This document shows positions 46,005 to 54,097 of a stretch of 64,000 nucleotides of DNA, one piece after another. Under the pieces are notes generated by a model that saw only the letters and a list, made by a program, of their open reading frames with translations, did not search any database and was not told the DNA's origin. Each line of letters opens with the position of its first letter. Position 1 is the stretch's first letter. A program made the translations under genes and the position numbers. Source of the stretch: Shewanella amazonensis SB2B (GTDB taxonomy: Bacteria; Pseudomonadota; Gammaproteobacteria; Enterobacterales; Shewanellaceae); the NCBI RefSeq assembly GCF_000015245.1, contig NC_008700.1, positions 2,610,001 through 2,674,000 of the forward strand, read 5' to 3'.

Positions 46005-46298
46005 TCAGGCGACCAGAGTCTCTTCGCAGACAGGCGCACGGTAGAAGCAACCGCGGAAGTTGTGGAATTCCAAACCAGCCTCGGTAACAACAAAGAACTC
46101 ACCGAAAAAGTTGCCGCCCACATCATCGAGACGCAAACCTTTAGTGTGTTCAGTCACAGTCATTTCATCACGGCTGTGACAGCCATCGCTGAACCAGGTC
46201 TCCAGAAAATACCGCCCGGACTCTTTGTAAAGCGACAAGCTATCGCCCTGTTCAGGCCGTTCATCGACCCAGCGGCCAACCAACTCACGTACATTCAT
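46005..46298 (-). CDS. Hypothetical 97-residue protein
   Basis: 97 residues beginning MNVRELVGRWVDERPEQGDS. A good ribosome-binding site (GGGAGG) precedes this ATG, which makes it more likely than longer forms of the frame. No signal peptide or membrane segment; the sequence is acidic, aromatic-rich and beta-like (GRYFLETWFSDGCHS, VVTEAGLEFHNFRGCFYR). I do not recognise a family. It has no co-transcribed partner; its promoter would be in the gene-free region at 46299-46763. Confidence 0.72.
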   Translation of the reverse strand: MNVRELVGRWVDERPEQGDSLSLYKESGRYFLETWFSDGCHSRDEMTVTEHTKGLRLDDVGGNFFGEFFVVTEAGLEFHNFRGCFYRAPVCEETLVA

Positions 46299-46763
46299 AT
46301 CTGCCTCCCGCCCCGTAAGACGTCGACGTTTTTCGAACGCTGACACGGTTGAATTCCTATGCATATTTTCTGTTGCAATAAACATGTCCAAAACACTTAC
46401 TGCATGCTGCACAGACGCCATGAAACCTTTTCTCCCGAAACCCCACTCAGAGGTTAAAAACCCGTAACCAATAAGATAAAAATCAGTAAAAAATCCAGAT
46501 TTGAATTTTGCTGTTTTCTTTGTGGGCAGTGTAACCCAAGAGAAAAATAAAAACGCGAGCTTAATCACTATTTATGCGAAATTCACACTTTGCTTAAGTA
46601 GGGGTGACTTGCCGGAATAGGATGTGGAAATGCCATTGGTACAAAGATGTCATTAGATAACCGATGGAAAGAGTGGTTGGCCCCATAGCGCGAAGAATCG
46701 TGTTAAGCACGATACCCCAAAAGACACAGGTTGGTGCTGCTACTTGGTTAAACTGCCGTGTGG
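46299..46763. other. 465-bp gene-free region
   Basis: Between two minus-strand genes. It should hold the promoter of the 97-residue protein gene. It is AT-rich from about 46440 to 46600. I see no gene, terminator or obvious repeat in it. Confidence 0.45.
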
Positions 46764-47267
46764 TTAAGCCTTATAAAAGGAGATACTGCGCACCGGCAAC
46801 TGAAATTCCCCTTCATCTGCACCGCCAGCCACCAAACCCAGGCTTTTTAGCTGATGAAGGTCCAGCCGCGGCGCCGTGACTGTCAGGCCCCGTCGCATGG
46901 CCACAAACTGCCTGAAGGGAATGCGGTAACGTCGCCAAAGCCCCTGCCCTGCATAGGTGTCTCCCAGCGGCGCCTGATAAACATGGCGATCGCCACAGTG
47001 TGTGTCTTTCAGGTTCACTTTAAAGGCGCGCTCTGGCGCGGCGATTTCCAGTTCAACCCCCTGAAAGGCGCTCACATCCCTCGGCGCAAAATCCAGATAG
47101 ACAGAAGCAAAACCACCCCCATTGGCGCGGGAAACATAGCCGGTGAACAGTCCATGGCCCTTGGGCGATGTTTGAAATTGCGCTCTGGACAAGCCCCCCA
47201 TAAGAGCGTCGGTCACACTGTACCAATCTCTGGTGCTGTCCAGCGCGGTAAAGTCCACCAGTCGCAT
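46764..47267 (-). CDS. CIA30-family protein
   Basis: 167 residues of the CIA30 (complex I intermediate-associated protein 30) family, a beta-sandwich resembling carbohydrate-binding modules. The segment DALMGGLSRAQF and the C-terminal SLGLVAGGADEGEFQL are family-like. In bacteria the role is not known. The ATG at 47267 has GGGAGG upstream. Lies beyond a terminator from the sstT gene, so it has its own promoter. Confidence 0.85.
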   Translation of the reverse strand: MRLVDFTALDSTRDWYSVTDALMGGLSRAQFQTSPKGHGLFTGYVSRANGGGFASVYLDFAPRDVSAFQGVELEIAAPERAFKVNLKDTHCGDRHVYQAPLGDTYAGQGLWRRYRIPFRQFVAMRRGLTVTAPRLDLHQLKSLGLVAGGADEGEFQLPVRSISFYKA

Positions 47268-47299
47268 CTGTGACCTCCCGGGATCTTTTTCGCTGACAA

Positions 47300-47335
47300 T
47301 AAAAAAGCGGCAGTAACTTAATACTGCCGCTTTTT
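47300..47335. terminator. Terminator of sstT
   Basis: A 9-bp stem (GCGGCAGTA with TACTGCCGC) is flanked by A and T runs, so it can act on both strands; it sits downstream of the minus-strand sstT. Confidence 0.88.
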
Positions 47336-47359
47336 CAGCCATTTGTCATTGTTAGCAAC

Positions 47360-48577
47360 TTAGGCTTTGCGCTCTGCCGCTTCACAGGCCGCTGCGGTAA
47401 AGAGCACGTCGGTGGAACTGTTCAGTGCGGTCTCAGCGCTGTCCTGGATGACGCCTATGGTGAAGCCTACGGCCACTACCTGCATCGCGATATCGTTGGA
47501 AATGCCAAACAAGGAGCACGCAAGCGGGATAAGCAGCAAAGAGCCACCGGCCACGCCTGAAGCGCCGCAGGCCGAAACAGCCGCAATAACACTGAGCAAC
47601 AGCGCTGTGGCCAGGTCGACTTCAATACCCAGGGTATGCACAGCCGCCAGCGTGAGCACGGTGATGGTGATGGCGGCACCGGCCATATTGATGGTCGCCC
47701 CCAGGGGGATAGAGACTGAGTAAGTATCCTCATGCAGCTTTAGACGCTCGCAGAGCGCCATGTTCACCGGAATATTGGCTGCGCTGGAGCGGGTAAAGAA
47801 CGCAGTAACACCACTTTCGCGCAGGCACTTGAACACCAACGGATAAGGGTTGCGACGAATTTTCAAAAATACAATCAGCGGGTTAACCACAAAGGCTATC
47901 ACTGCCATGGCCCCAAGCAATACGCCAAGCAGTTGGGCATAGGCCGCCAGGGCCTCAAAGCCGGTTTGAGCGATAGTGGCAGCCACCAGGCCAAAAATCC
48001 CTATCGGTGCGAGACAGATAACGAAACGCACCAGCTGAGACACGCCGTGGCTGACATCATGCAGCATGTTTTTGGTGCTGGTGCTTGCGTGACGCAGCGC
48101 GATGCCCAGCCCCACACCCCATGCGAGCAGACCAATATAGTTGGCGTTAATCAGGGCATTAACCGGGTTATCCACCAGTTTGAACAGCAAGGTGTTGAGC
48201 ACCTGACCTATCCCCTCTGGCGGATTGGCGCCTGCGGCCGCATCAATCAGAACAAGGCTGGTCGGGAAGGCAAAACTCATCAGTACCGCCGTCAGCGCCG
48301 CAGCAAAGGTACCCACCAGATATAACAGGATGATGGGACGCATATTGGTCTGCGCACCTGACACCTGATTGGCGATTGACGATGCAACCAGCACAAACAC
48401 CAGTACGGGCGCGATGGCCTTGAGCGCTCCCACAAAGAGGTCACCCAGGAAAGCGACCTGATTGGCAGCCTCAGGGCTGAATCCGGCCAGGGCCACACCG
48501 GCGATGATCCCCACAAAAATTTGCAGCACCAGGCTGCCACCGGCAGCATTTGCCAGCAATGATTTTTCAGTACTCAT
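47360..48577 (-). CDS. sstT: Sodium:serine/threonine symporter SstT
   Basis: 405 residues; E. coli SstT is 414. Dicarboxylate/amino-acid:cation symporter fold with 8-9 helices; diagnostic sequences include FFTRSSAANIPVNMALCERL and SIPLGATINMAGAAITITVL. It imports serine and threonine with Na+. The ATG at 48577 (MSTEKSLLANAAGG) matches the family; longer forms are not needed. Closed by the terminator downstream. Confidence 0.95.
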   Translation of the reverse strand: MSTEKSLLANAAGGSLVLQIFVGIIAGVALAGFSPEAANQVAFLGDLFVGALKAIAPVLVFVLVASSIANQVSGAQTNMRPIILLYLVGTFAAALTAVLMSFAFPTSLVLIDAAAGANPPEGIGQVLNTLLFKLVDNPVNALINANYIGLLAWGVGLGIALRHASTSTKNMLHDVSHGVSQLVRFVICLAPIGIFGLVAATIAQTGFEALAAYAQLLGVLLGAMAVIAFVVNPLIVFLKIRRNPYPLVFKCLRESGVTAFFTRSSAANIPVNMALCERLKLHEDTYSVSIPLGATINMAGAAITITVLTLAAVHTLGIEVDLATALLLSVIAAVSACGASGVAGGSLLLIPLACSLFGISNDIAMQVVAVGFTIGVIQDSAETALNSSTDVLFTAAACEAAERKA

Positions 48578-48744
48578 GACTTGACCTGTCGTTGTTATCG
48601 TTATGGGCCACTGGGGCCTTAAGGACTTTGCATCCCGGCTTTGGGTTGTATCGAAAAGCAGAGGCTTTGTCCAGCAAAGGCTCTGCATTTGGCGGTATGA
48701 GGGGGTGCAGTGGTCGAATTGCTTTCACATCGTCAACAAAAACA

Positions 48745-49644
48745 TCAACTCTGTGATCCGGCCCTGCGCTCTACGCCCCTGAGCATGGCGGCAATCAGCT
48801 CCTGGGCATCAAACTTGGTCAGGGCCTCATCGGCCCCTACCTGCTTGGCTTGGCTGACACTGATTTCACTGGAGAGCGACGTGTGCAAAATGATGTAAGC
48901 AGCGGCCAGCGCCGTATCATTTTTCACTTCAAACGCCAATTCGTAGCCATCCAGGCCCGGCATCTCAATGTCACTGACCAGAATGTCCACCGGCCGCTTG
49001 TCATCGGCGCTCTGAGTCATCATGGACAAGGCATCCCGGCCGTTTGACGCCACTCGGTAACTGATATTGATGGCATCAAGGGCATCGGAAAGCTGCTTTC
49101 GCGCCACCTTGGAGTCGTCCACCAGCAGAATATTCATGGGTTTGAGCTGCTCACGCTGCACATCGGTGAGAATACCTATGCGTTTGTCTTCCTTGATGGG
49201 GAAGATTTTCGACAGCAGCAGCTCAACATCGAGTAATTGGACGAGCTTATCCTGATAGCGGGTGACACCGGTTAAAAAGGCATTCCGGCCCAGATTGTCG
49301 GGCGGTGACAGAATATCGCGCCAGTTACACTCGATGATTTTATCTATGCCACGCACCAAAAAACCTATCAACATCCGCTGGCAATCGGTGATGATGATAA
49401 AACACTTGCTGCGCTCTTCGTCGGTCACCGGCGGATAGCCTACGGCGGCGGCCATGTCGATAACGGAAATGGTCTGGCCGCGTACGGTAGCTGTACCCAT
49501 CACCGCGGGATGTGACTGGGGCAGTGCATTAAGCTGGGTGTAAGGCACCAGCTCACGGATTTTCAGGGTACCGATGGCAAACAGCTGCGAGCGACTCAAA
49601 TGAAACAGCAGCAGACCCTGGGATTGATTGGCTTTACTCTTCAT
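48745..49644 (-). CDS. cheV: Chemotaxis protein CheV (CheW domain plus receiver)
   Basis: 299 residues. Residues about 15-155 are a CheW-like coupling domain and residues 172-295 a response-regulator receiver with the phospho-accepting Asp in ILVSDIEMPGLDG and the conserved Lys near the end (EALTKFDAQ). CheV couples chemoreceptors to CheA and adapts through phosphorylation. It is last in a three-gene minus-strand cluster with a phosphatase and a phospholipase-D protein, a mixed neighbourhood. Confidence 0.93.
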   Translation of the reverse strand: MKSKANQSQGLLLFHLSRSQLFAIGTLKIRELVPYTQLNALPQSHPAVMGTATVRGQTISVIDMAAAVGYPPVTDEERSKCFIIITDCQRMLIGFLVRGIDKIIECNWRDILSPPDNLGRNAFLTGVTRYQDKLVQLLDVELLLSKIFPIKEDKRIGILTDVQREQLKPMNILLVDDSKVARKQLSDALDAINISYRVASNGRDALSMMTQSADDKRPVDILVSDIEMPGLDGYELAFEVKNDTALAAAYIILHTSLSSEISVSQAKQVGADEALTKFDAQELIAAMLRGVERRAGSQS

Positions 49645-49661
49645 AGTTCCCCTTCACAGGA

Positions 49662-51188
49662 TTAAAGCTGGGATTCCAGTGGAAACAGCGCCAGCACATC
49701 GGCCATAAAGCGGCGCCAAAATCCGGCCTGGGGCTCGGCATAAATATCTTTTCCCGAACTGAGTTCATGCCAGTAGAGGCCATCGCTGCCAAGCTTCACC
49801 TGGTAAGTTTTGTTGGTTAAAAACTGGGGCAGCCAGGCATGAATTTTCTGATTCAGCTCCCCCTGATTAACCATGACCCCCATTTCAGTATTAAGCCAGG
49901 CCGAACGCGGATCAAAATTAAAGGAGCCGACAAAGAGCCTGTCATCGTCAAACAAAAAGCTCTTGGCATGCAAACTGGAGCGGGAGCTGCCTTTCCAGGA
50001 ATGACTCGGGCGCTTGCCGGTCGCTTTCACTTCATACAGGGAAACTCCCGCGCGAAGGAGTGCCTCACGATATCCCTTGTAACCGGAATGAACCGCCAGC
50101 ACGTCGGTGGCAGCCAGGCTATTGGTGATCACGGTTACCGCGACACCGCGCTTGGCAAGCCCGGTAAGCAATCTGACGCCCTCTGTTGTGGGAACAAAGT
50201 AAGGCGAAATGATAACCAGGCGCTCCCGGGTTTGCTGAAACTCATCTAGCAAGGGCGTGATCATCCAGGCTTCCGCTTGCCCTTCTCGCTTATCATGAGG
50301 ATCGGCAAGAACTTTCGCCTCCCCCCAAAACCATTCCAGACGATTGTCCGCCATGTGTCTGAGCAGCGGCGACTTGGTGAGGCGCTGTATATAGGGATGC
50401 TCCTCAAGCTGGCGCTTCTGGTTGGCAATCTGGTCATACATGGCTGCGAGCTCATCGGACTGTACGGGATGCTCGGTCAGAAGCTCGACCGGATAGGTGT
50501 TGCTGCCATTCCAATAGGCATCAAATTGGTCAGAGACCTGCTCTACCACCGGTCCGGTCAACAACACGTCGAGATCGCCAAACTCTACATCTTCGTCATT
50601 GGAGAAATATTCGTTGCCGATATTGCGCCCGCCCACCACGCTGAGGCGATTATCCACCGTCAGTGATTTGTTGTGCATGCGATGATTCATGCGACCGAAA
50701 TCGGTGACAAACGACAAGGCCCTGAGGGTGCGATGAGACGATGGATTGTAGAGCCTGACGGAGACATTCGGGTGGCTCGCCATGACCGCCAACTGCCGGT
50801 CAATATTGACGCTGGCAGTATCGTCCAGCAGCAAACGTACCCGTACGCCTCGGTCTGCTGCATCCAGCAGCTGCCAGGCCAGAAGTCGCCCAGTGTCATC
50901 GTTGCGAAAGATGTAATATTGCAAATCGATGCTGGTTTCGGCGGACTTTATCAGCGCCAACCTGGCCACCATGGCATCCAGCCCCTCAAACAGGGGCAAC
51001 ACGCCACTTTGCCCCGGGTGACCGGCCAGTGGCTCTGCCAGGTATCCGGCTATCAGGCTATCCGGCGCCGATGTCAGCTTGTAACTCCGCGGTGCATCTT
51101 TAAGTTCAGGCAGACTACTGCAACCCCCGAGTGAGATACATCCGAGGATCATCAGCCAAAATGAACGCCAGGAAACACGTGGGGGCAT
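49662..51188 (-). CDS. Phospholipase-D family lipoprotein, cardiolipin synthase C-like
   Basis: 508 residues. An N-terminal lipobox (LGGC, Cys about residue 23) makes it a lipoprotein. Two phospholipase-D HKD motifs, HNKSLTVD and HAKSFLFD, are intact with GGRNIGNEYF and GSFNFDPRS after them. This fits ClsC (YmdC) type cardiolipin synthases. ClsC in E. coli needs the partner YmdB; none is next to it here. Starts with AAGGAAT upstream and is followed 17 nt later by cheV. Confidence 0.88.
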   Translation of the reverse strand: MPPRVSWRSFWLMILGCISLGGCSSLPELKDAPRSYKLTSAPDSLIAGYLAEPLAGHPGQSGVLPLFEGLDAMVARLALIKSAETSIDLQYYIFRNDDTGRLLAWQLLDAADRGVRVRLLLDDTASVNIDRQLAVMASHPNVSVRLYNPSSHRTLRALSFVTDFGRMNHRMHNKSLTVDNRLSVVGGRNIGNEYFSNDEDVEFGDLDVLLTGPVVEQVSDQFDAYWNGSNTYPVELLTEHPVQSDELAAMYDQIANQKRQLEEHPYIQRLTKSPLLRHMADNRLEWFWGEAKVLADPHDKREGQAEAWMITPLLDEFQQTRERLVIISPYFVPTTEGVRLLTGLAKRGVAVTVITNSLAATDVLAVHSGYKGYREALLRAGVSLYEVKATGKRPSHSWKGSSRSSLHAKSFLFDDDRLFVGSFNFDPRSAWLNTEMGVMVNQGELNQKIHAWLPQFLTNKTYQVKLGSDGLYWHELSSGKDIYAEPQAGFWRRFMADVLALFPLESQL

Positions 51189-51209
51189 ACAGTTGAATTC
51201 CTTTTGCTT

Positions 51210-51686
51210 TCAATTGGATTCATTCTGCATTGAATATAACACGTCGTAAACTAATTGATCCCAACCTTCGGCCGTGAAGGCCTGCTCCCGTAAGCTGCGA
51301 ACCTGACTGACCGCATGAACAGGCGCGGCCCCCCGCGCCATCAGATACGCGGCCATGAGTAAGCCGGTTCTGTCATTACCCAAGGCACAGTGCACCAGCA
51401 CAGGAGTCTGCGCAGCTTCCATCTCAAGTACCCAGGCAAGCGCTTCACTAATGGCCTCACCAGCCCGAGAGACGTCTTCTGCCAACGGCGGAACATTCCG
51501 TTTAATAGGGCGGTGCAAATGGGCAATACCCGCCCTGGCGAGCGCATCGGGATCGCCCGCATCATCGGACAGACTCACCACAGCGCCTATACCAACAGCT
51601 TTGAGTTCACCCAGGTCCCAGGGCTGACAACAAGGGCCACAGCGTCCGGCAAGTACCCCTTCAACCATCCAAAACAGGTGTTTCAT
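51210..51686 (-). CDS. Dual-specificity / tyrosine-type protein phosphatase
   Basis: 158 residues with the Cys-dependent phosphatase signature HCALGNDRTG (HCx5R) near residues 97-106, and a general-acid Asp expected in the preceding region. No signal peptide, so cytoplasmic. The substrate may be a phosphoprotein or a lipid or nucleotide phosphate. First gene of the phosphatase-phospholipase D-cheV cluster. Confidence 0.85.
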   Translation of the reverse strand: MKHLFWMVEGVLAGRCGPCCQPWDLGELKAVGIGAVVSLSDDAGDPDALARAGIAHLHRPIKRNVPPLAEDVSRAGEAISEALAWVLEMEAAQTPVLVHCALGNDRTGLLMAAYLMARGAAPVHAVSQVRSLREQAFTAEGWDQLVYDVLYSMQNESN

Positions 51687-51774
51687 GCAAGTCCCCTCTG
51701 AGGTTATTTAGCTCATTATGCCAGAGGCTGGGCTCGGCGGGACTTGATTGAGCGCAGTATTTTTATCGACGGGA

Positions 51775-52314
51775 TCAACGCAGCGAAGGTATTGCCGATT
51801 CGAGTTTGAGCAGACTCGCCTTCATTTTCAATCCCCATGCATAGCCAGTCAGAGCCCCGCCCTTACCTATCACTCGGTGGCAAGGAATGATGATTGCCAC
51901 CGGATTGGCGCCATTGGCCGCCCCAACGGCCCGCACCGCCTTTGGCCTGGCGATTTGAAGGGCTATATCCGAATAACTGGCCGTTTCGCCCCAGGGAAGG
52001 GTGAGCAGCGCCTGCCACACGGCCCGCTGAAACTCGGTCCCTTTGGGGGCGAGCGCCAAATCAAACTGATGGCGCTTACCTTCAAAAAACTCGGCAAGTT
52101 GCGAGCATGCCGCCTGTAAATGTCCTTTTGCCCGGGTGACGGCTTGCTCTGAGTGATACACTGGCACATCGTTAAAGGGAGCGGCTTTGAGCGTCATTAA
52201 GCCATTCTCGCTCGCCCCCAGCCACAGGGTGCCCACTGGACTTTCCAGCGTACAAGTCGCCGCCATCGGCGCGGGTGCGTGCAGTTTGCAACTATTATTG
52301 GCGATTCGCATCAT
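51775..52314 (-). CDS. ogt: Methylated-DNA-[protein]-cysteine S-methyltransferase
   Basis: 179 residues. The suicide active site is IPCHRVIG; the methyl group of O6-methylguanine is moved to its Cys. The helix-turn-helix segment that flips the base (TASYSDIALQIARPKAVRAVG) is present. An AGAGG site precedes the first ATG; a second ATG 16 codons later is possible. Downstream of the Ada-AlkA gene in the same direction, 129 bp away. Confidence 0.92.
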   Translation of the reverse strand: MMRIANNSCKLHAPAPMAATCTLESPVGTLWLGASENGLMTLKAAPFNDVPVYHSEQAVTRAKGHLQAACSQLAEFFEGKRHQFDLALAPKGTEFQRAVWQALLTLPWGETASYSDIALQIARPKAVRAVGAANGANPVAIIIPCHRVIGKGGALTGYAWGLKMKASLLKLESAIPSLR

Positions 52315-52443
52315 GGTGCCTCTTTATGAATTAATGGGTTTCCAGGGGGCCGCTCAAAACGGTTATCTTTGGCCGGTTATTGCTTCGCGTAAAATCGGCT
52401 TGATATATCGTCAGATGAACGCTTACGGCCTCAGGTCGATTTT

Positions 52444-53895
52444 TTAGATTTCTGTGTGCCACAGCGCCAGGGTGAGATAACTGCCCCAGGGAGAAACGTC
52501 ACTTTTTAGCCTATCAGGCACCTTAGCCCAACCCATGGCGGTAAGTTTTTGCTTTACAACCAAATCACCGACCAGCAACACATCCGGGTCCGACAATCCC
52601 CGCATGCGGGCATAACTCACGGTCCAGGGGCCTATTCCTTTTACAGCGAGCAAAGTGGCATCATCGGGCACGGGATCACGGCTAAAGAGCGCCGCCATGT
52701 CCCGCAGTGCATTTTTCCGGCTTCCCGGCATTTTCAGGCTTTCGAGCGTAGCCGACGCTACTTGTTCAGCGGTGGGAAATACCCGGCAACGCCTGCCTCC
52801 CAGCTCGACTTCAGGCGTGGTTTCTGCTGTCAGCAGACCCAAGAGCCTTGTTGCCTGCACAAGGCTTACCTGTTGCCCCAAAACCGCACGGCACGCGGCC
52901 TCAAAAAAACTGCCTGCCCCCGGCAGTGTCATGGTATTGAGCACCACACCCTCGGGCATGTGGCCCTGGATATGTTCATGAATGAGGGAAAGGTTGGCGT
53001 CGATATCCAGTACCCGCTTGATTTCAGCAAGCCATTGGCTGAGCGCACTGACTCGCCCGCCCGGAAAGATACTAACCGCCAGGGCATTTTTACCCGCCAG
53101 CAAACAAGCCTCAAACCAGCCCGCATCGCCCGCAACCATGAGGGTACGGCCGTAACAGGGCTCACCTGCATCGTTAAAAAACCACTCGGCTCCGGGAATG
53201 GCCCGCGCCATAAAAAAGGCTCTGAGCCGCATAAAATCGTAAGGGGGCCTGAAACTTAACTGCAGACAGATGCCACTGTCCTTCACCTTGCTGTCGGCAC
53301 GGATGGCGCTTGGCGTTAACGAGAGTCGCTCACGGAACACTTCGTTGAATCGCCGCACCGATCCAAATCCAGCCGCAAAAGCCACATCGGTAATGGGCAG
53401 TGACGTTTGATGTAAGAGCGCTTTGGCCAGCAGCAGGCGGCGATAGTCACCGTAGGCTTTGGGCGACATACCCAACTGCTCACCAAATAGCTTGCGAAGA
53501 TACCGGCTGCCAACTCCTACCCTCTCGGCGAGGCTTTCCATCGCCTGAGCCTGGGTTTGAGCCGGTTGGTACGTTTCATCGTCAGTTGCATTTAATGCCC
53601 CGGCATCTATGAGCGCCATGGCCCTGAACAGAGTCGTCGCAGTACCACGCCAGGGCGATGAGCCGGGCGCCGACTCGGGACGACACCTCAGACAAGGGCG
53701 TAAACCCGCTGCTGCAGCCGCCTGAGCAGAGGCGAAATAGCGGACATTCTCCTCCTTGGGAGCGGCGGCCGGACAGATAGGCCGGCAATAGATGCCAGTG
53801 GAAAACACGCCGGTAAAAAACAGGCCGTCGAAGCGGGCGTCGCGGCTCATGCGCGCCCGTTGGCAAATTTCCGCTGAGGGCAGTTGTTGGAACAC
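52444..53895 (-). CDS. Ada-AlkA fusion: metal-binding/AraC regulator plus 3-methyladenine DNA glycosylase
   Basis: About 483 residues. The N-terminal Ada zinc module has four Cys (YCRPIC and PCLRC). An AraC-type helix-turn-helix follows (about residues 95-185), then an AlkA N-terminal domain and the HhH-GPD glycosylase (GIGPWTVSYARMRGL with the catalytic Asp in DPDVLL). Such fusions both sense alkyl damage and excise alkylated bases. No methyltransferase active site is in this chain; the next gene supplies it. A GTG at 53895 with AGG 7 nt upstream is preferred; the frame is open to a TTG at 53973 that has no clear Shine-Dalgarno. Confidence 0.85.
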   Translation of the reverse strand: MFQQLPSAEICQRARMSRDARFDGLFFTGVFSTGIYCRPICPAAAPKEENVRYFASAQAAAAAGLRPCLRCRPESAPGSSPWRGTATTLFRAMALIDAGALNATDDETYQPAQTQAQAMESLAERVGVGSRYLRKLFGEQLGMSPKAYGDYRRLLLAKALLHQTSLPITDVAFAAGFGSVRRFNEVFRERLSLTPSAIRADSKVKDSGICLQLSFRPPYDFMRLRAFFMARAIPGAEWFFNDAGEPCYGRTLMVAGDAGWFEACLLAGKNALAVSIFPGGRVSALSQWLAEIKRVLDIDANLSLIHEHIQGHMPEGVVLNTMTLPGAGSFFEAACRAVLGQQVSLVQATRLLGLLTAETTPEVELGGRRCRVFPTAEQVASATLESLKMPGSRKNALRDMAALFSRDPVPDDATLLAVKGIGPWTVSYARMRGLSDPDVLLVGDLVVKQKLTAMGWAKVPDRLKSDVSPWGSYLTLALWHTEI

Positions 53896-54097
53896 GGCAA
53901 AACCTGGATAGGGTAAATGTAAAATCACTTTACCTGAGCCCAGGGGTATCAACCAGCGGAAATCGGCCCTCAACCCAAATCCGGTATCCCCCTTCGGATT
54001 GTTATTTGAAAATCAGCATAATCTGAAACAGAAATTAACCATCACCCTTTTCTTAATTGGGATATGCTGTGGCGATTGTTAATGGAATCCAAGAATT

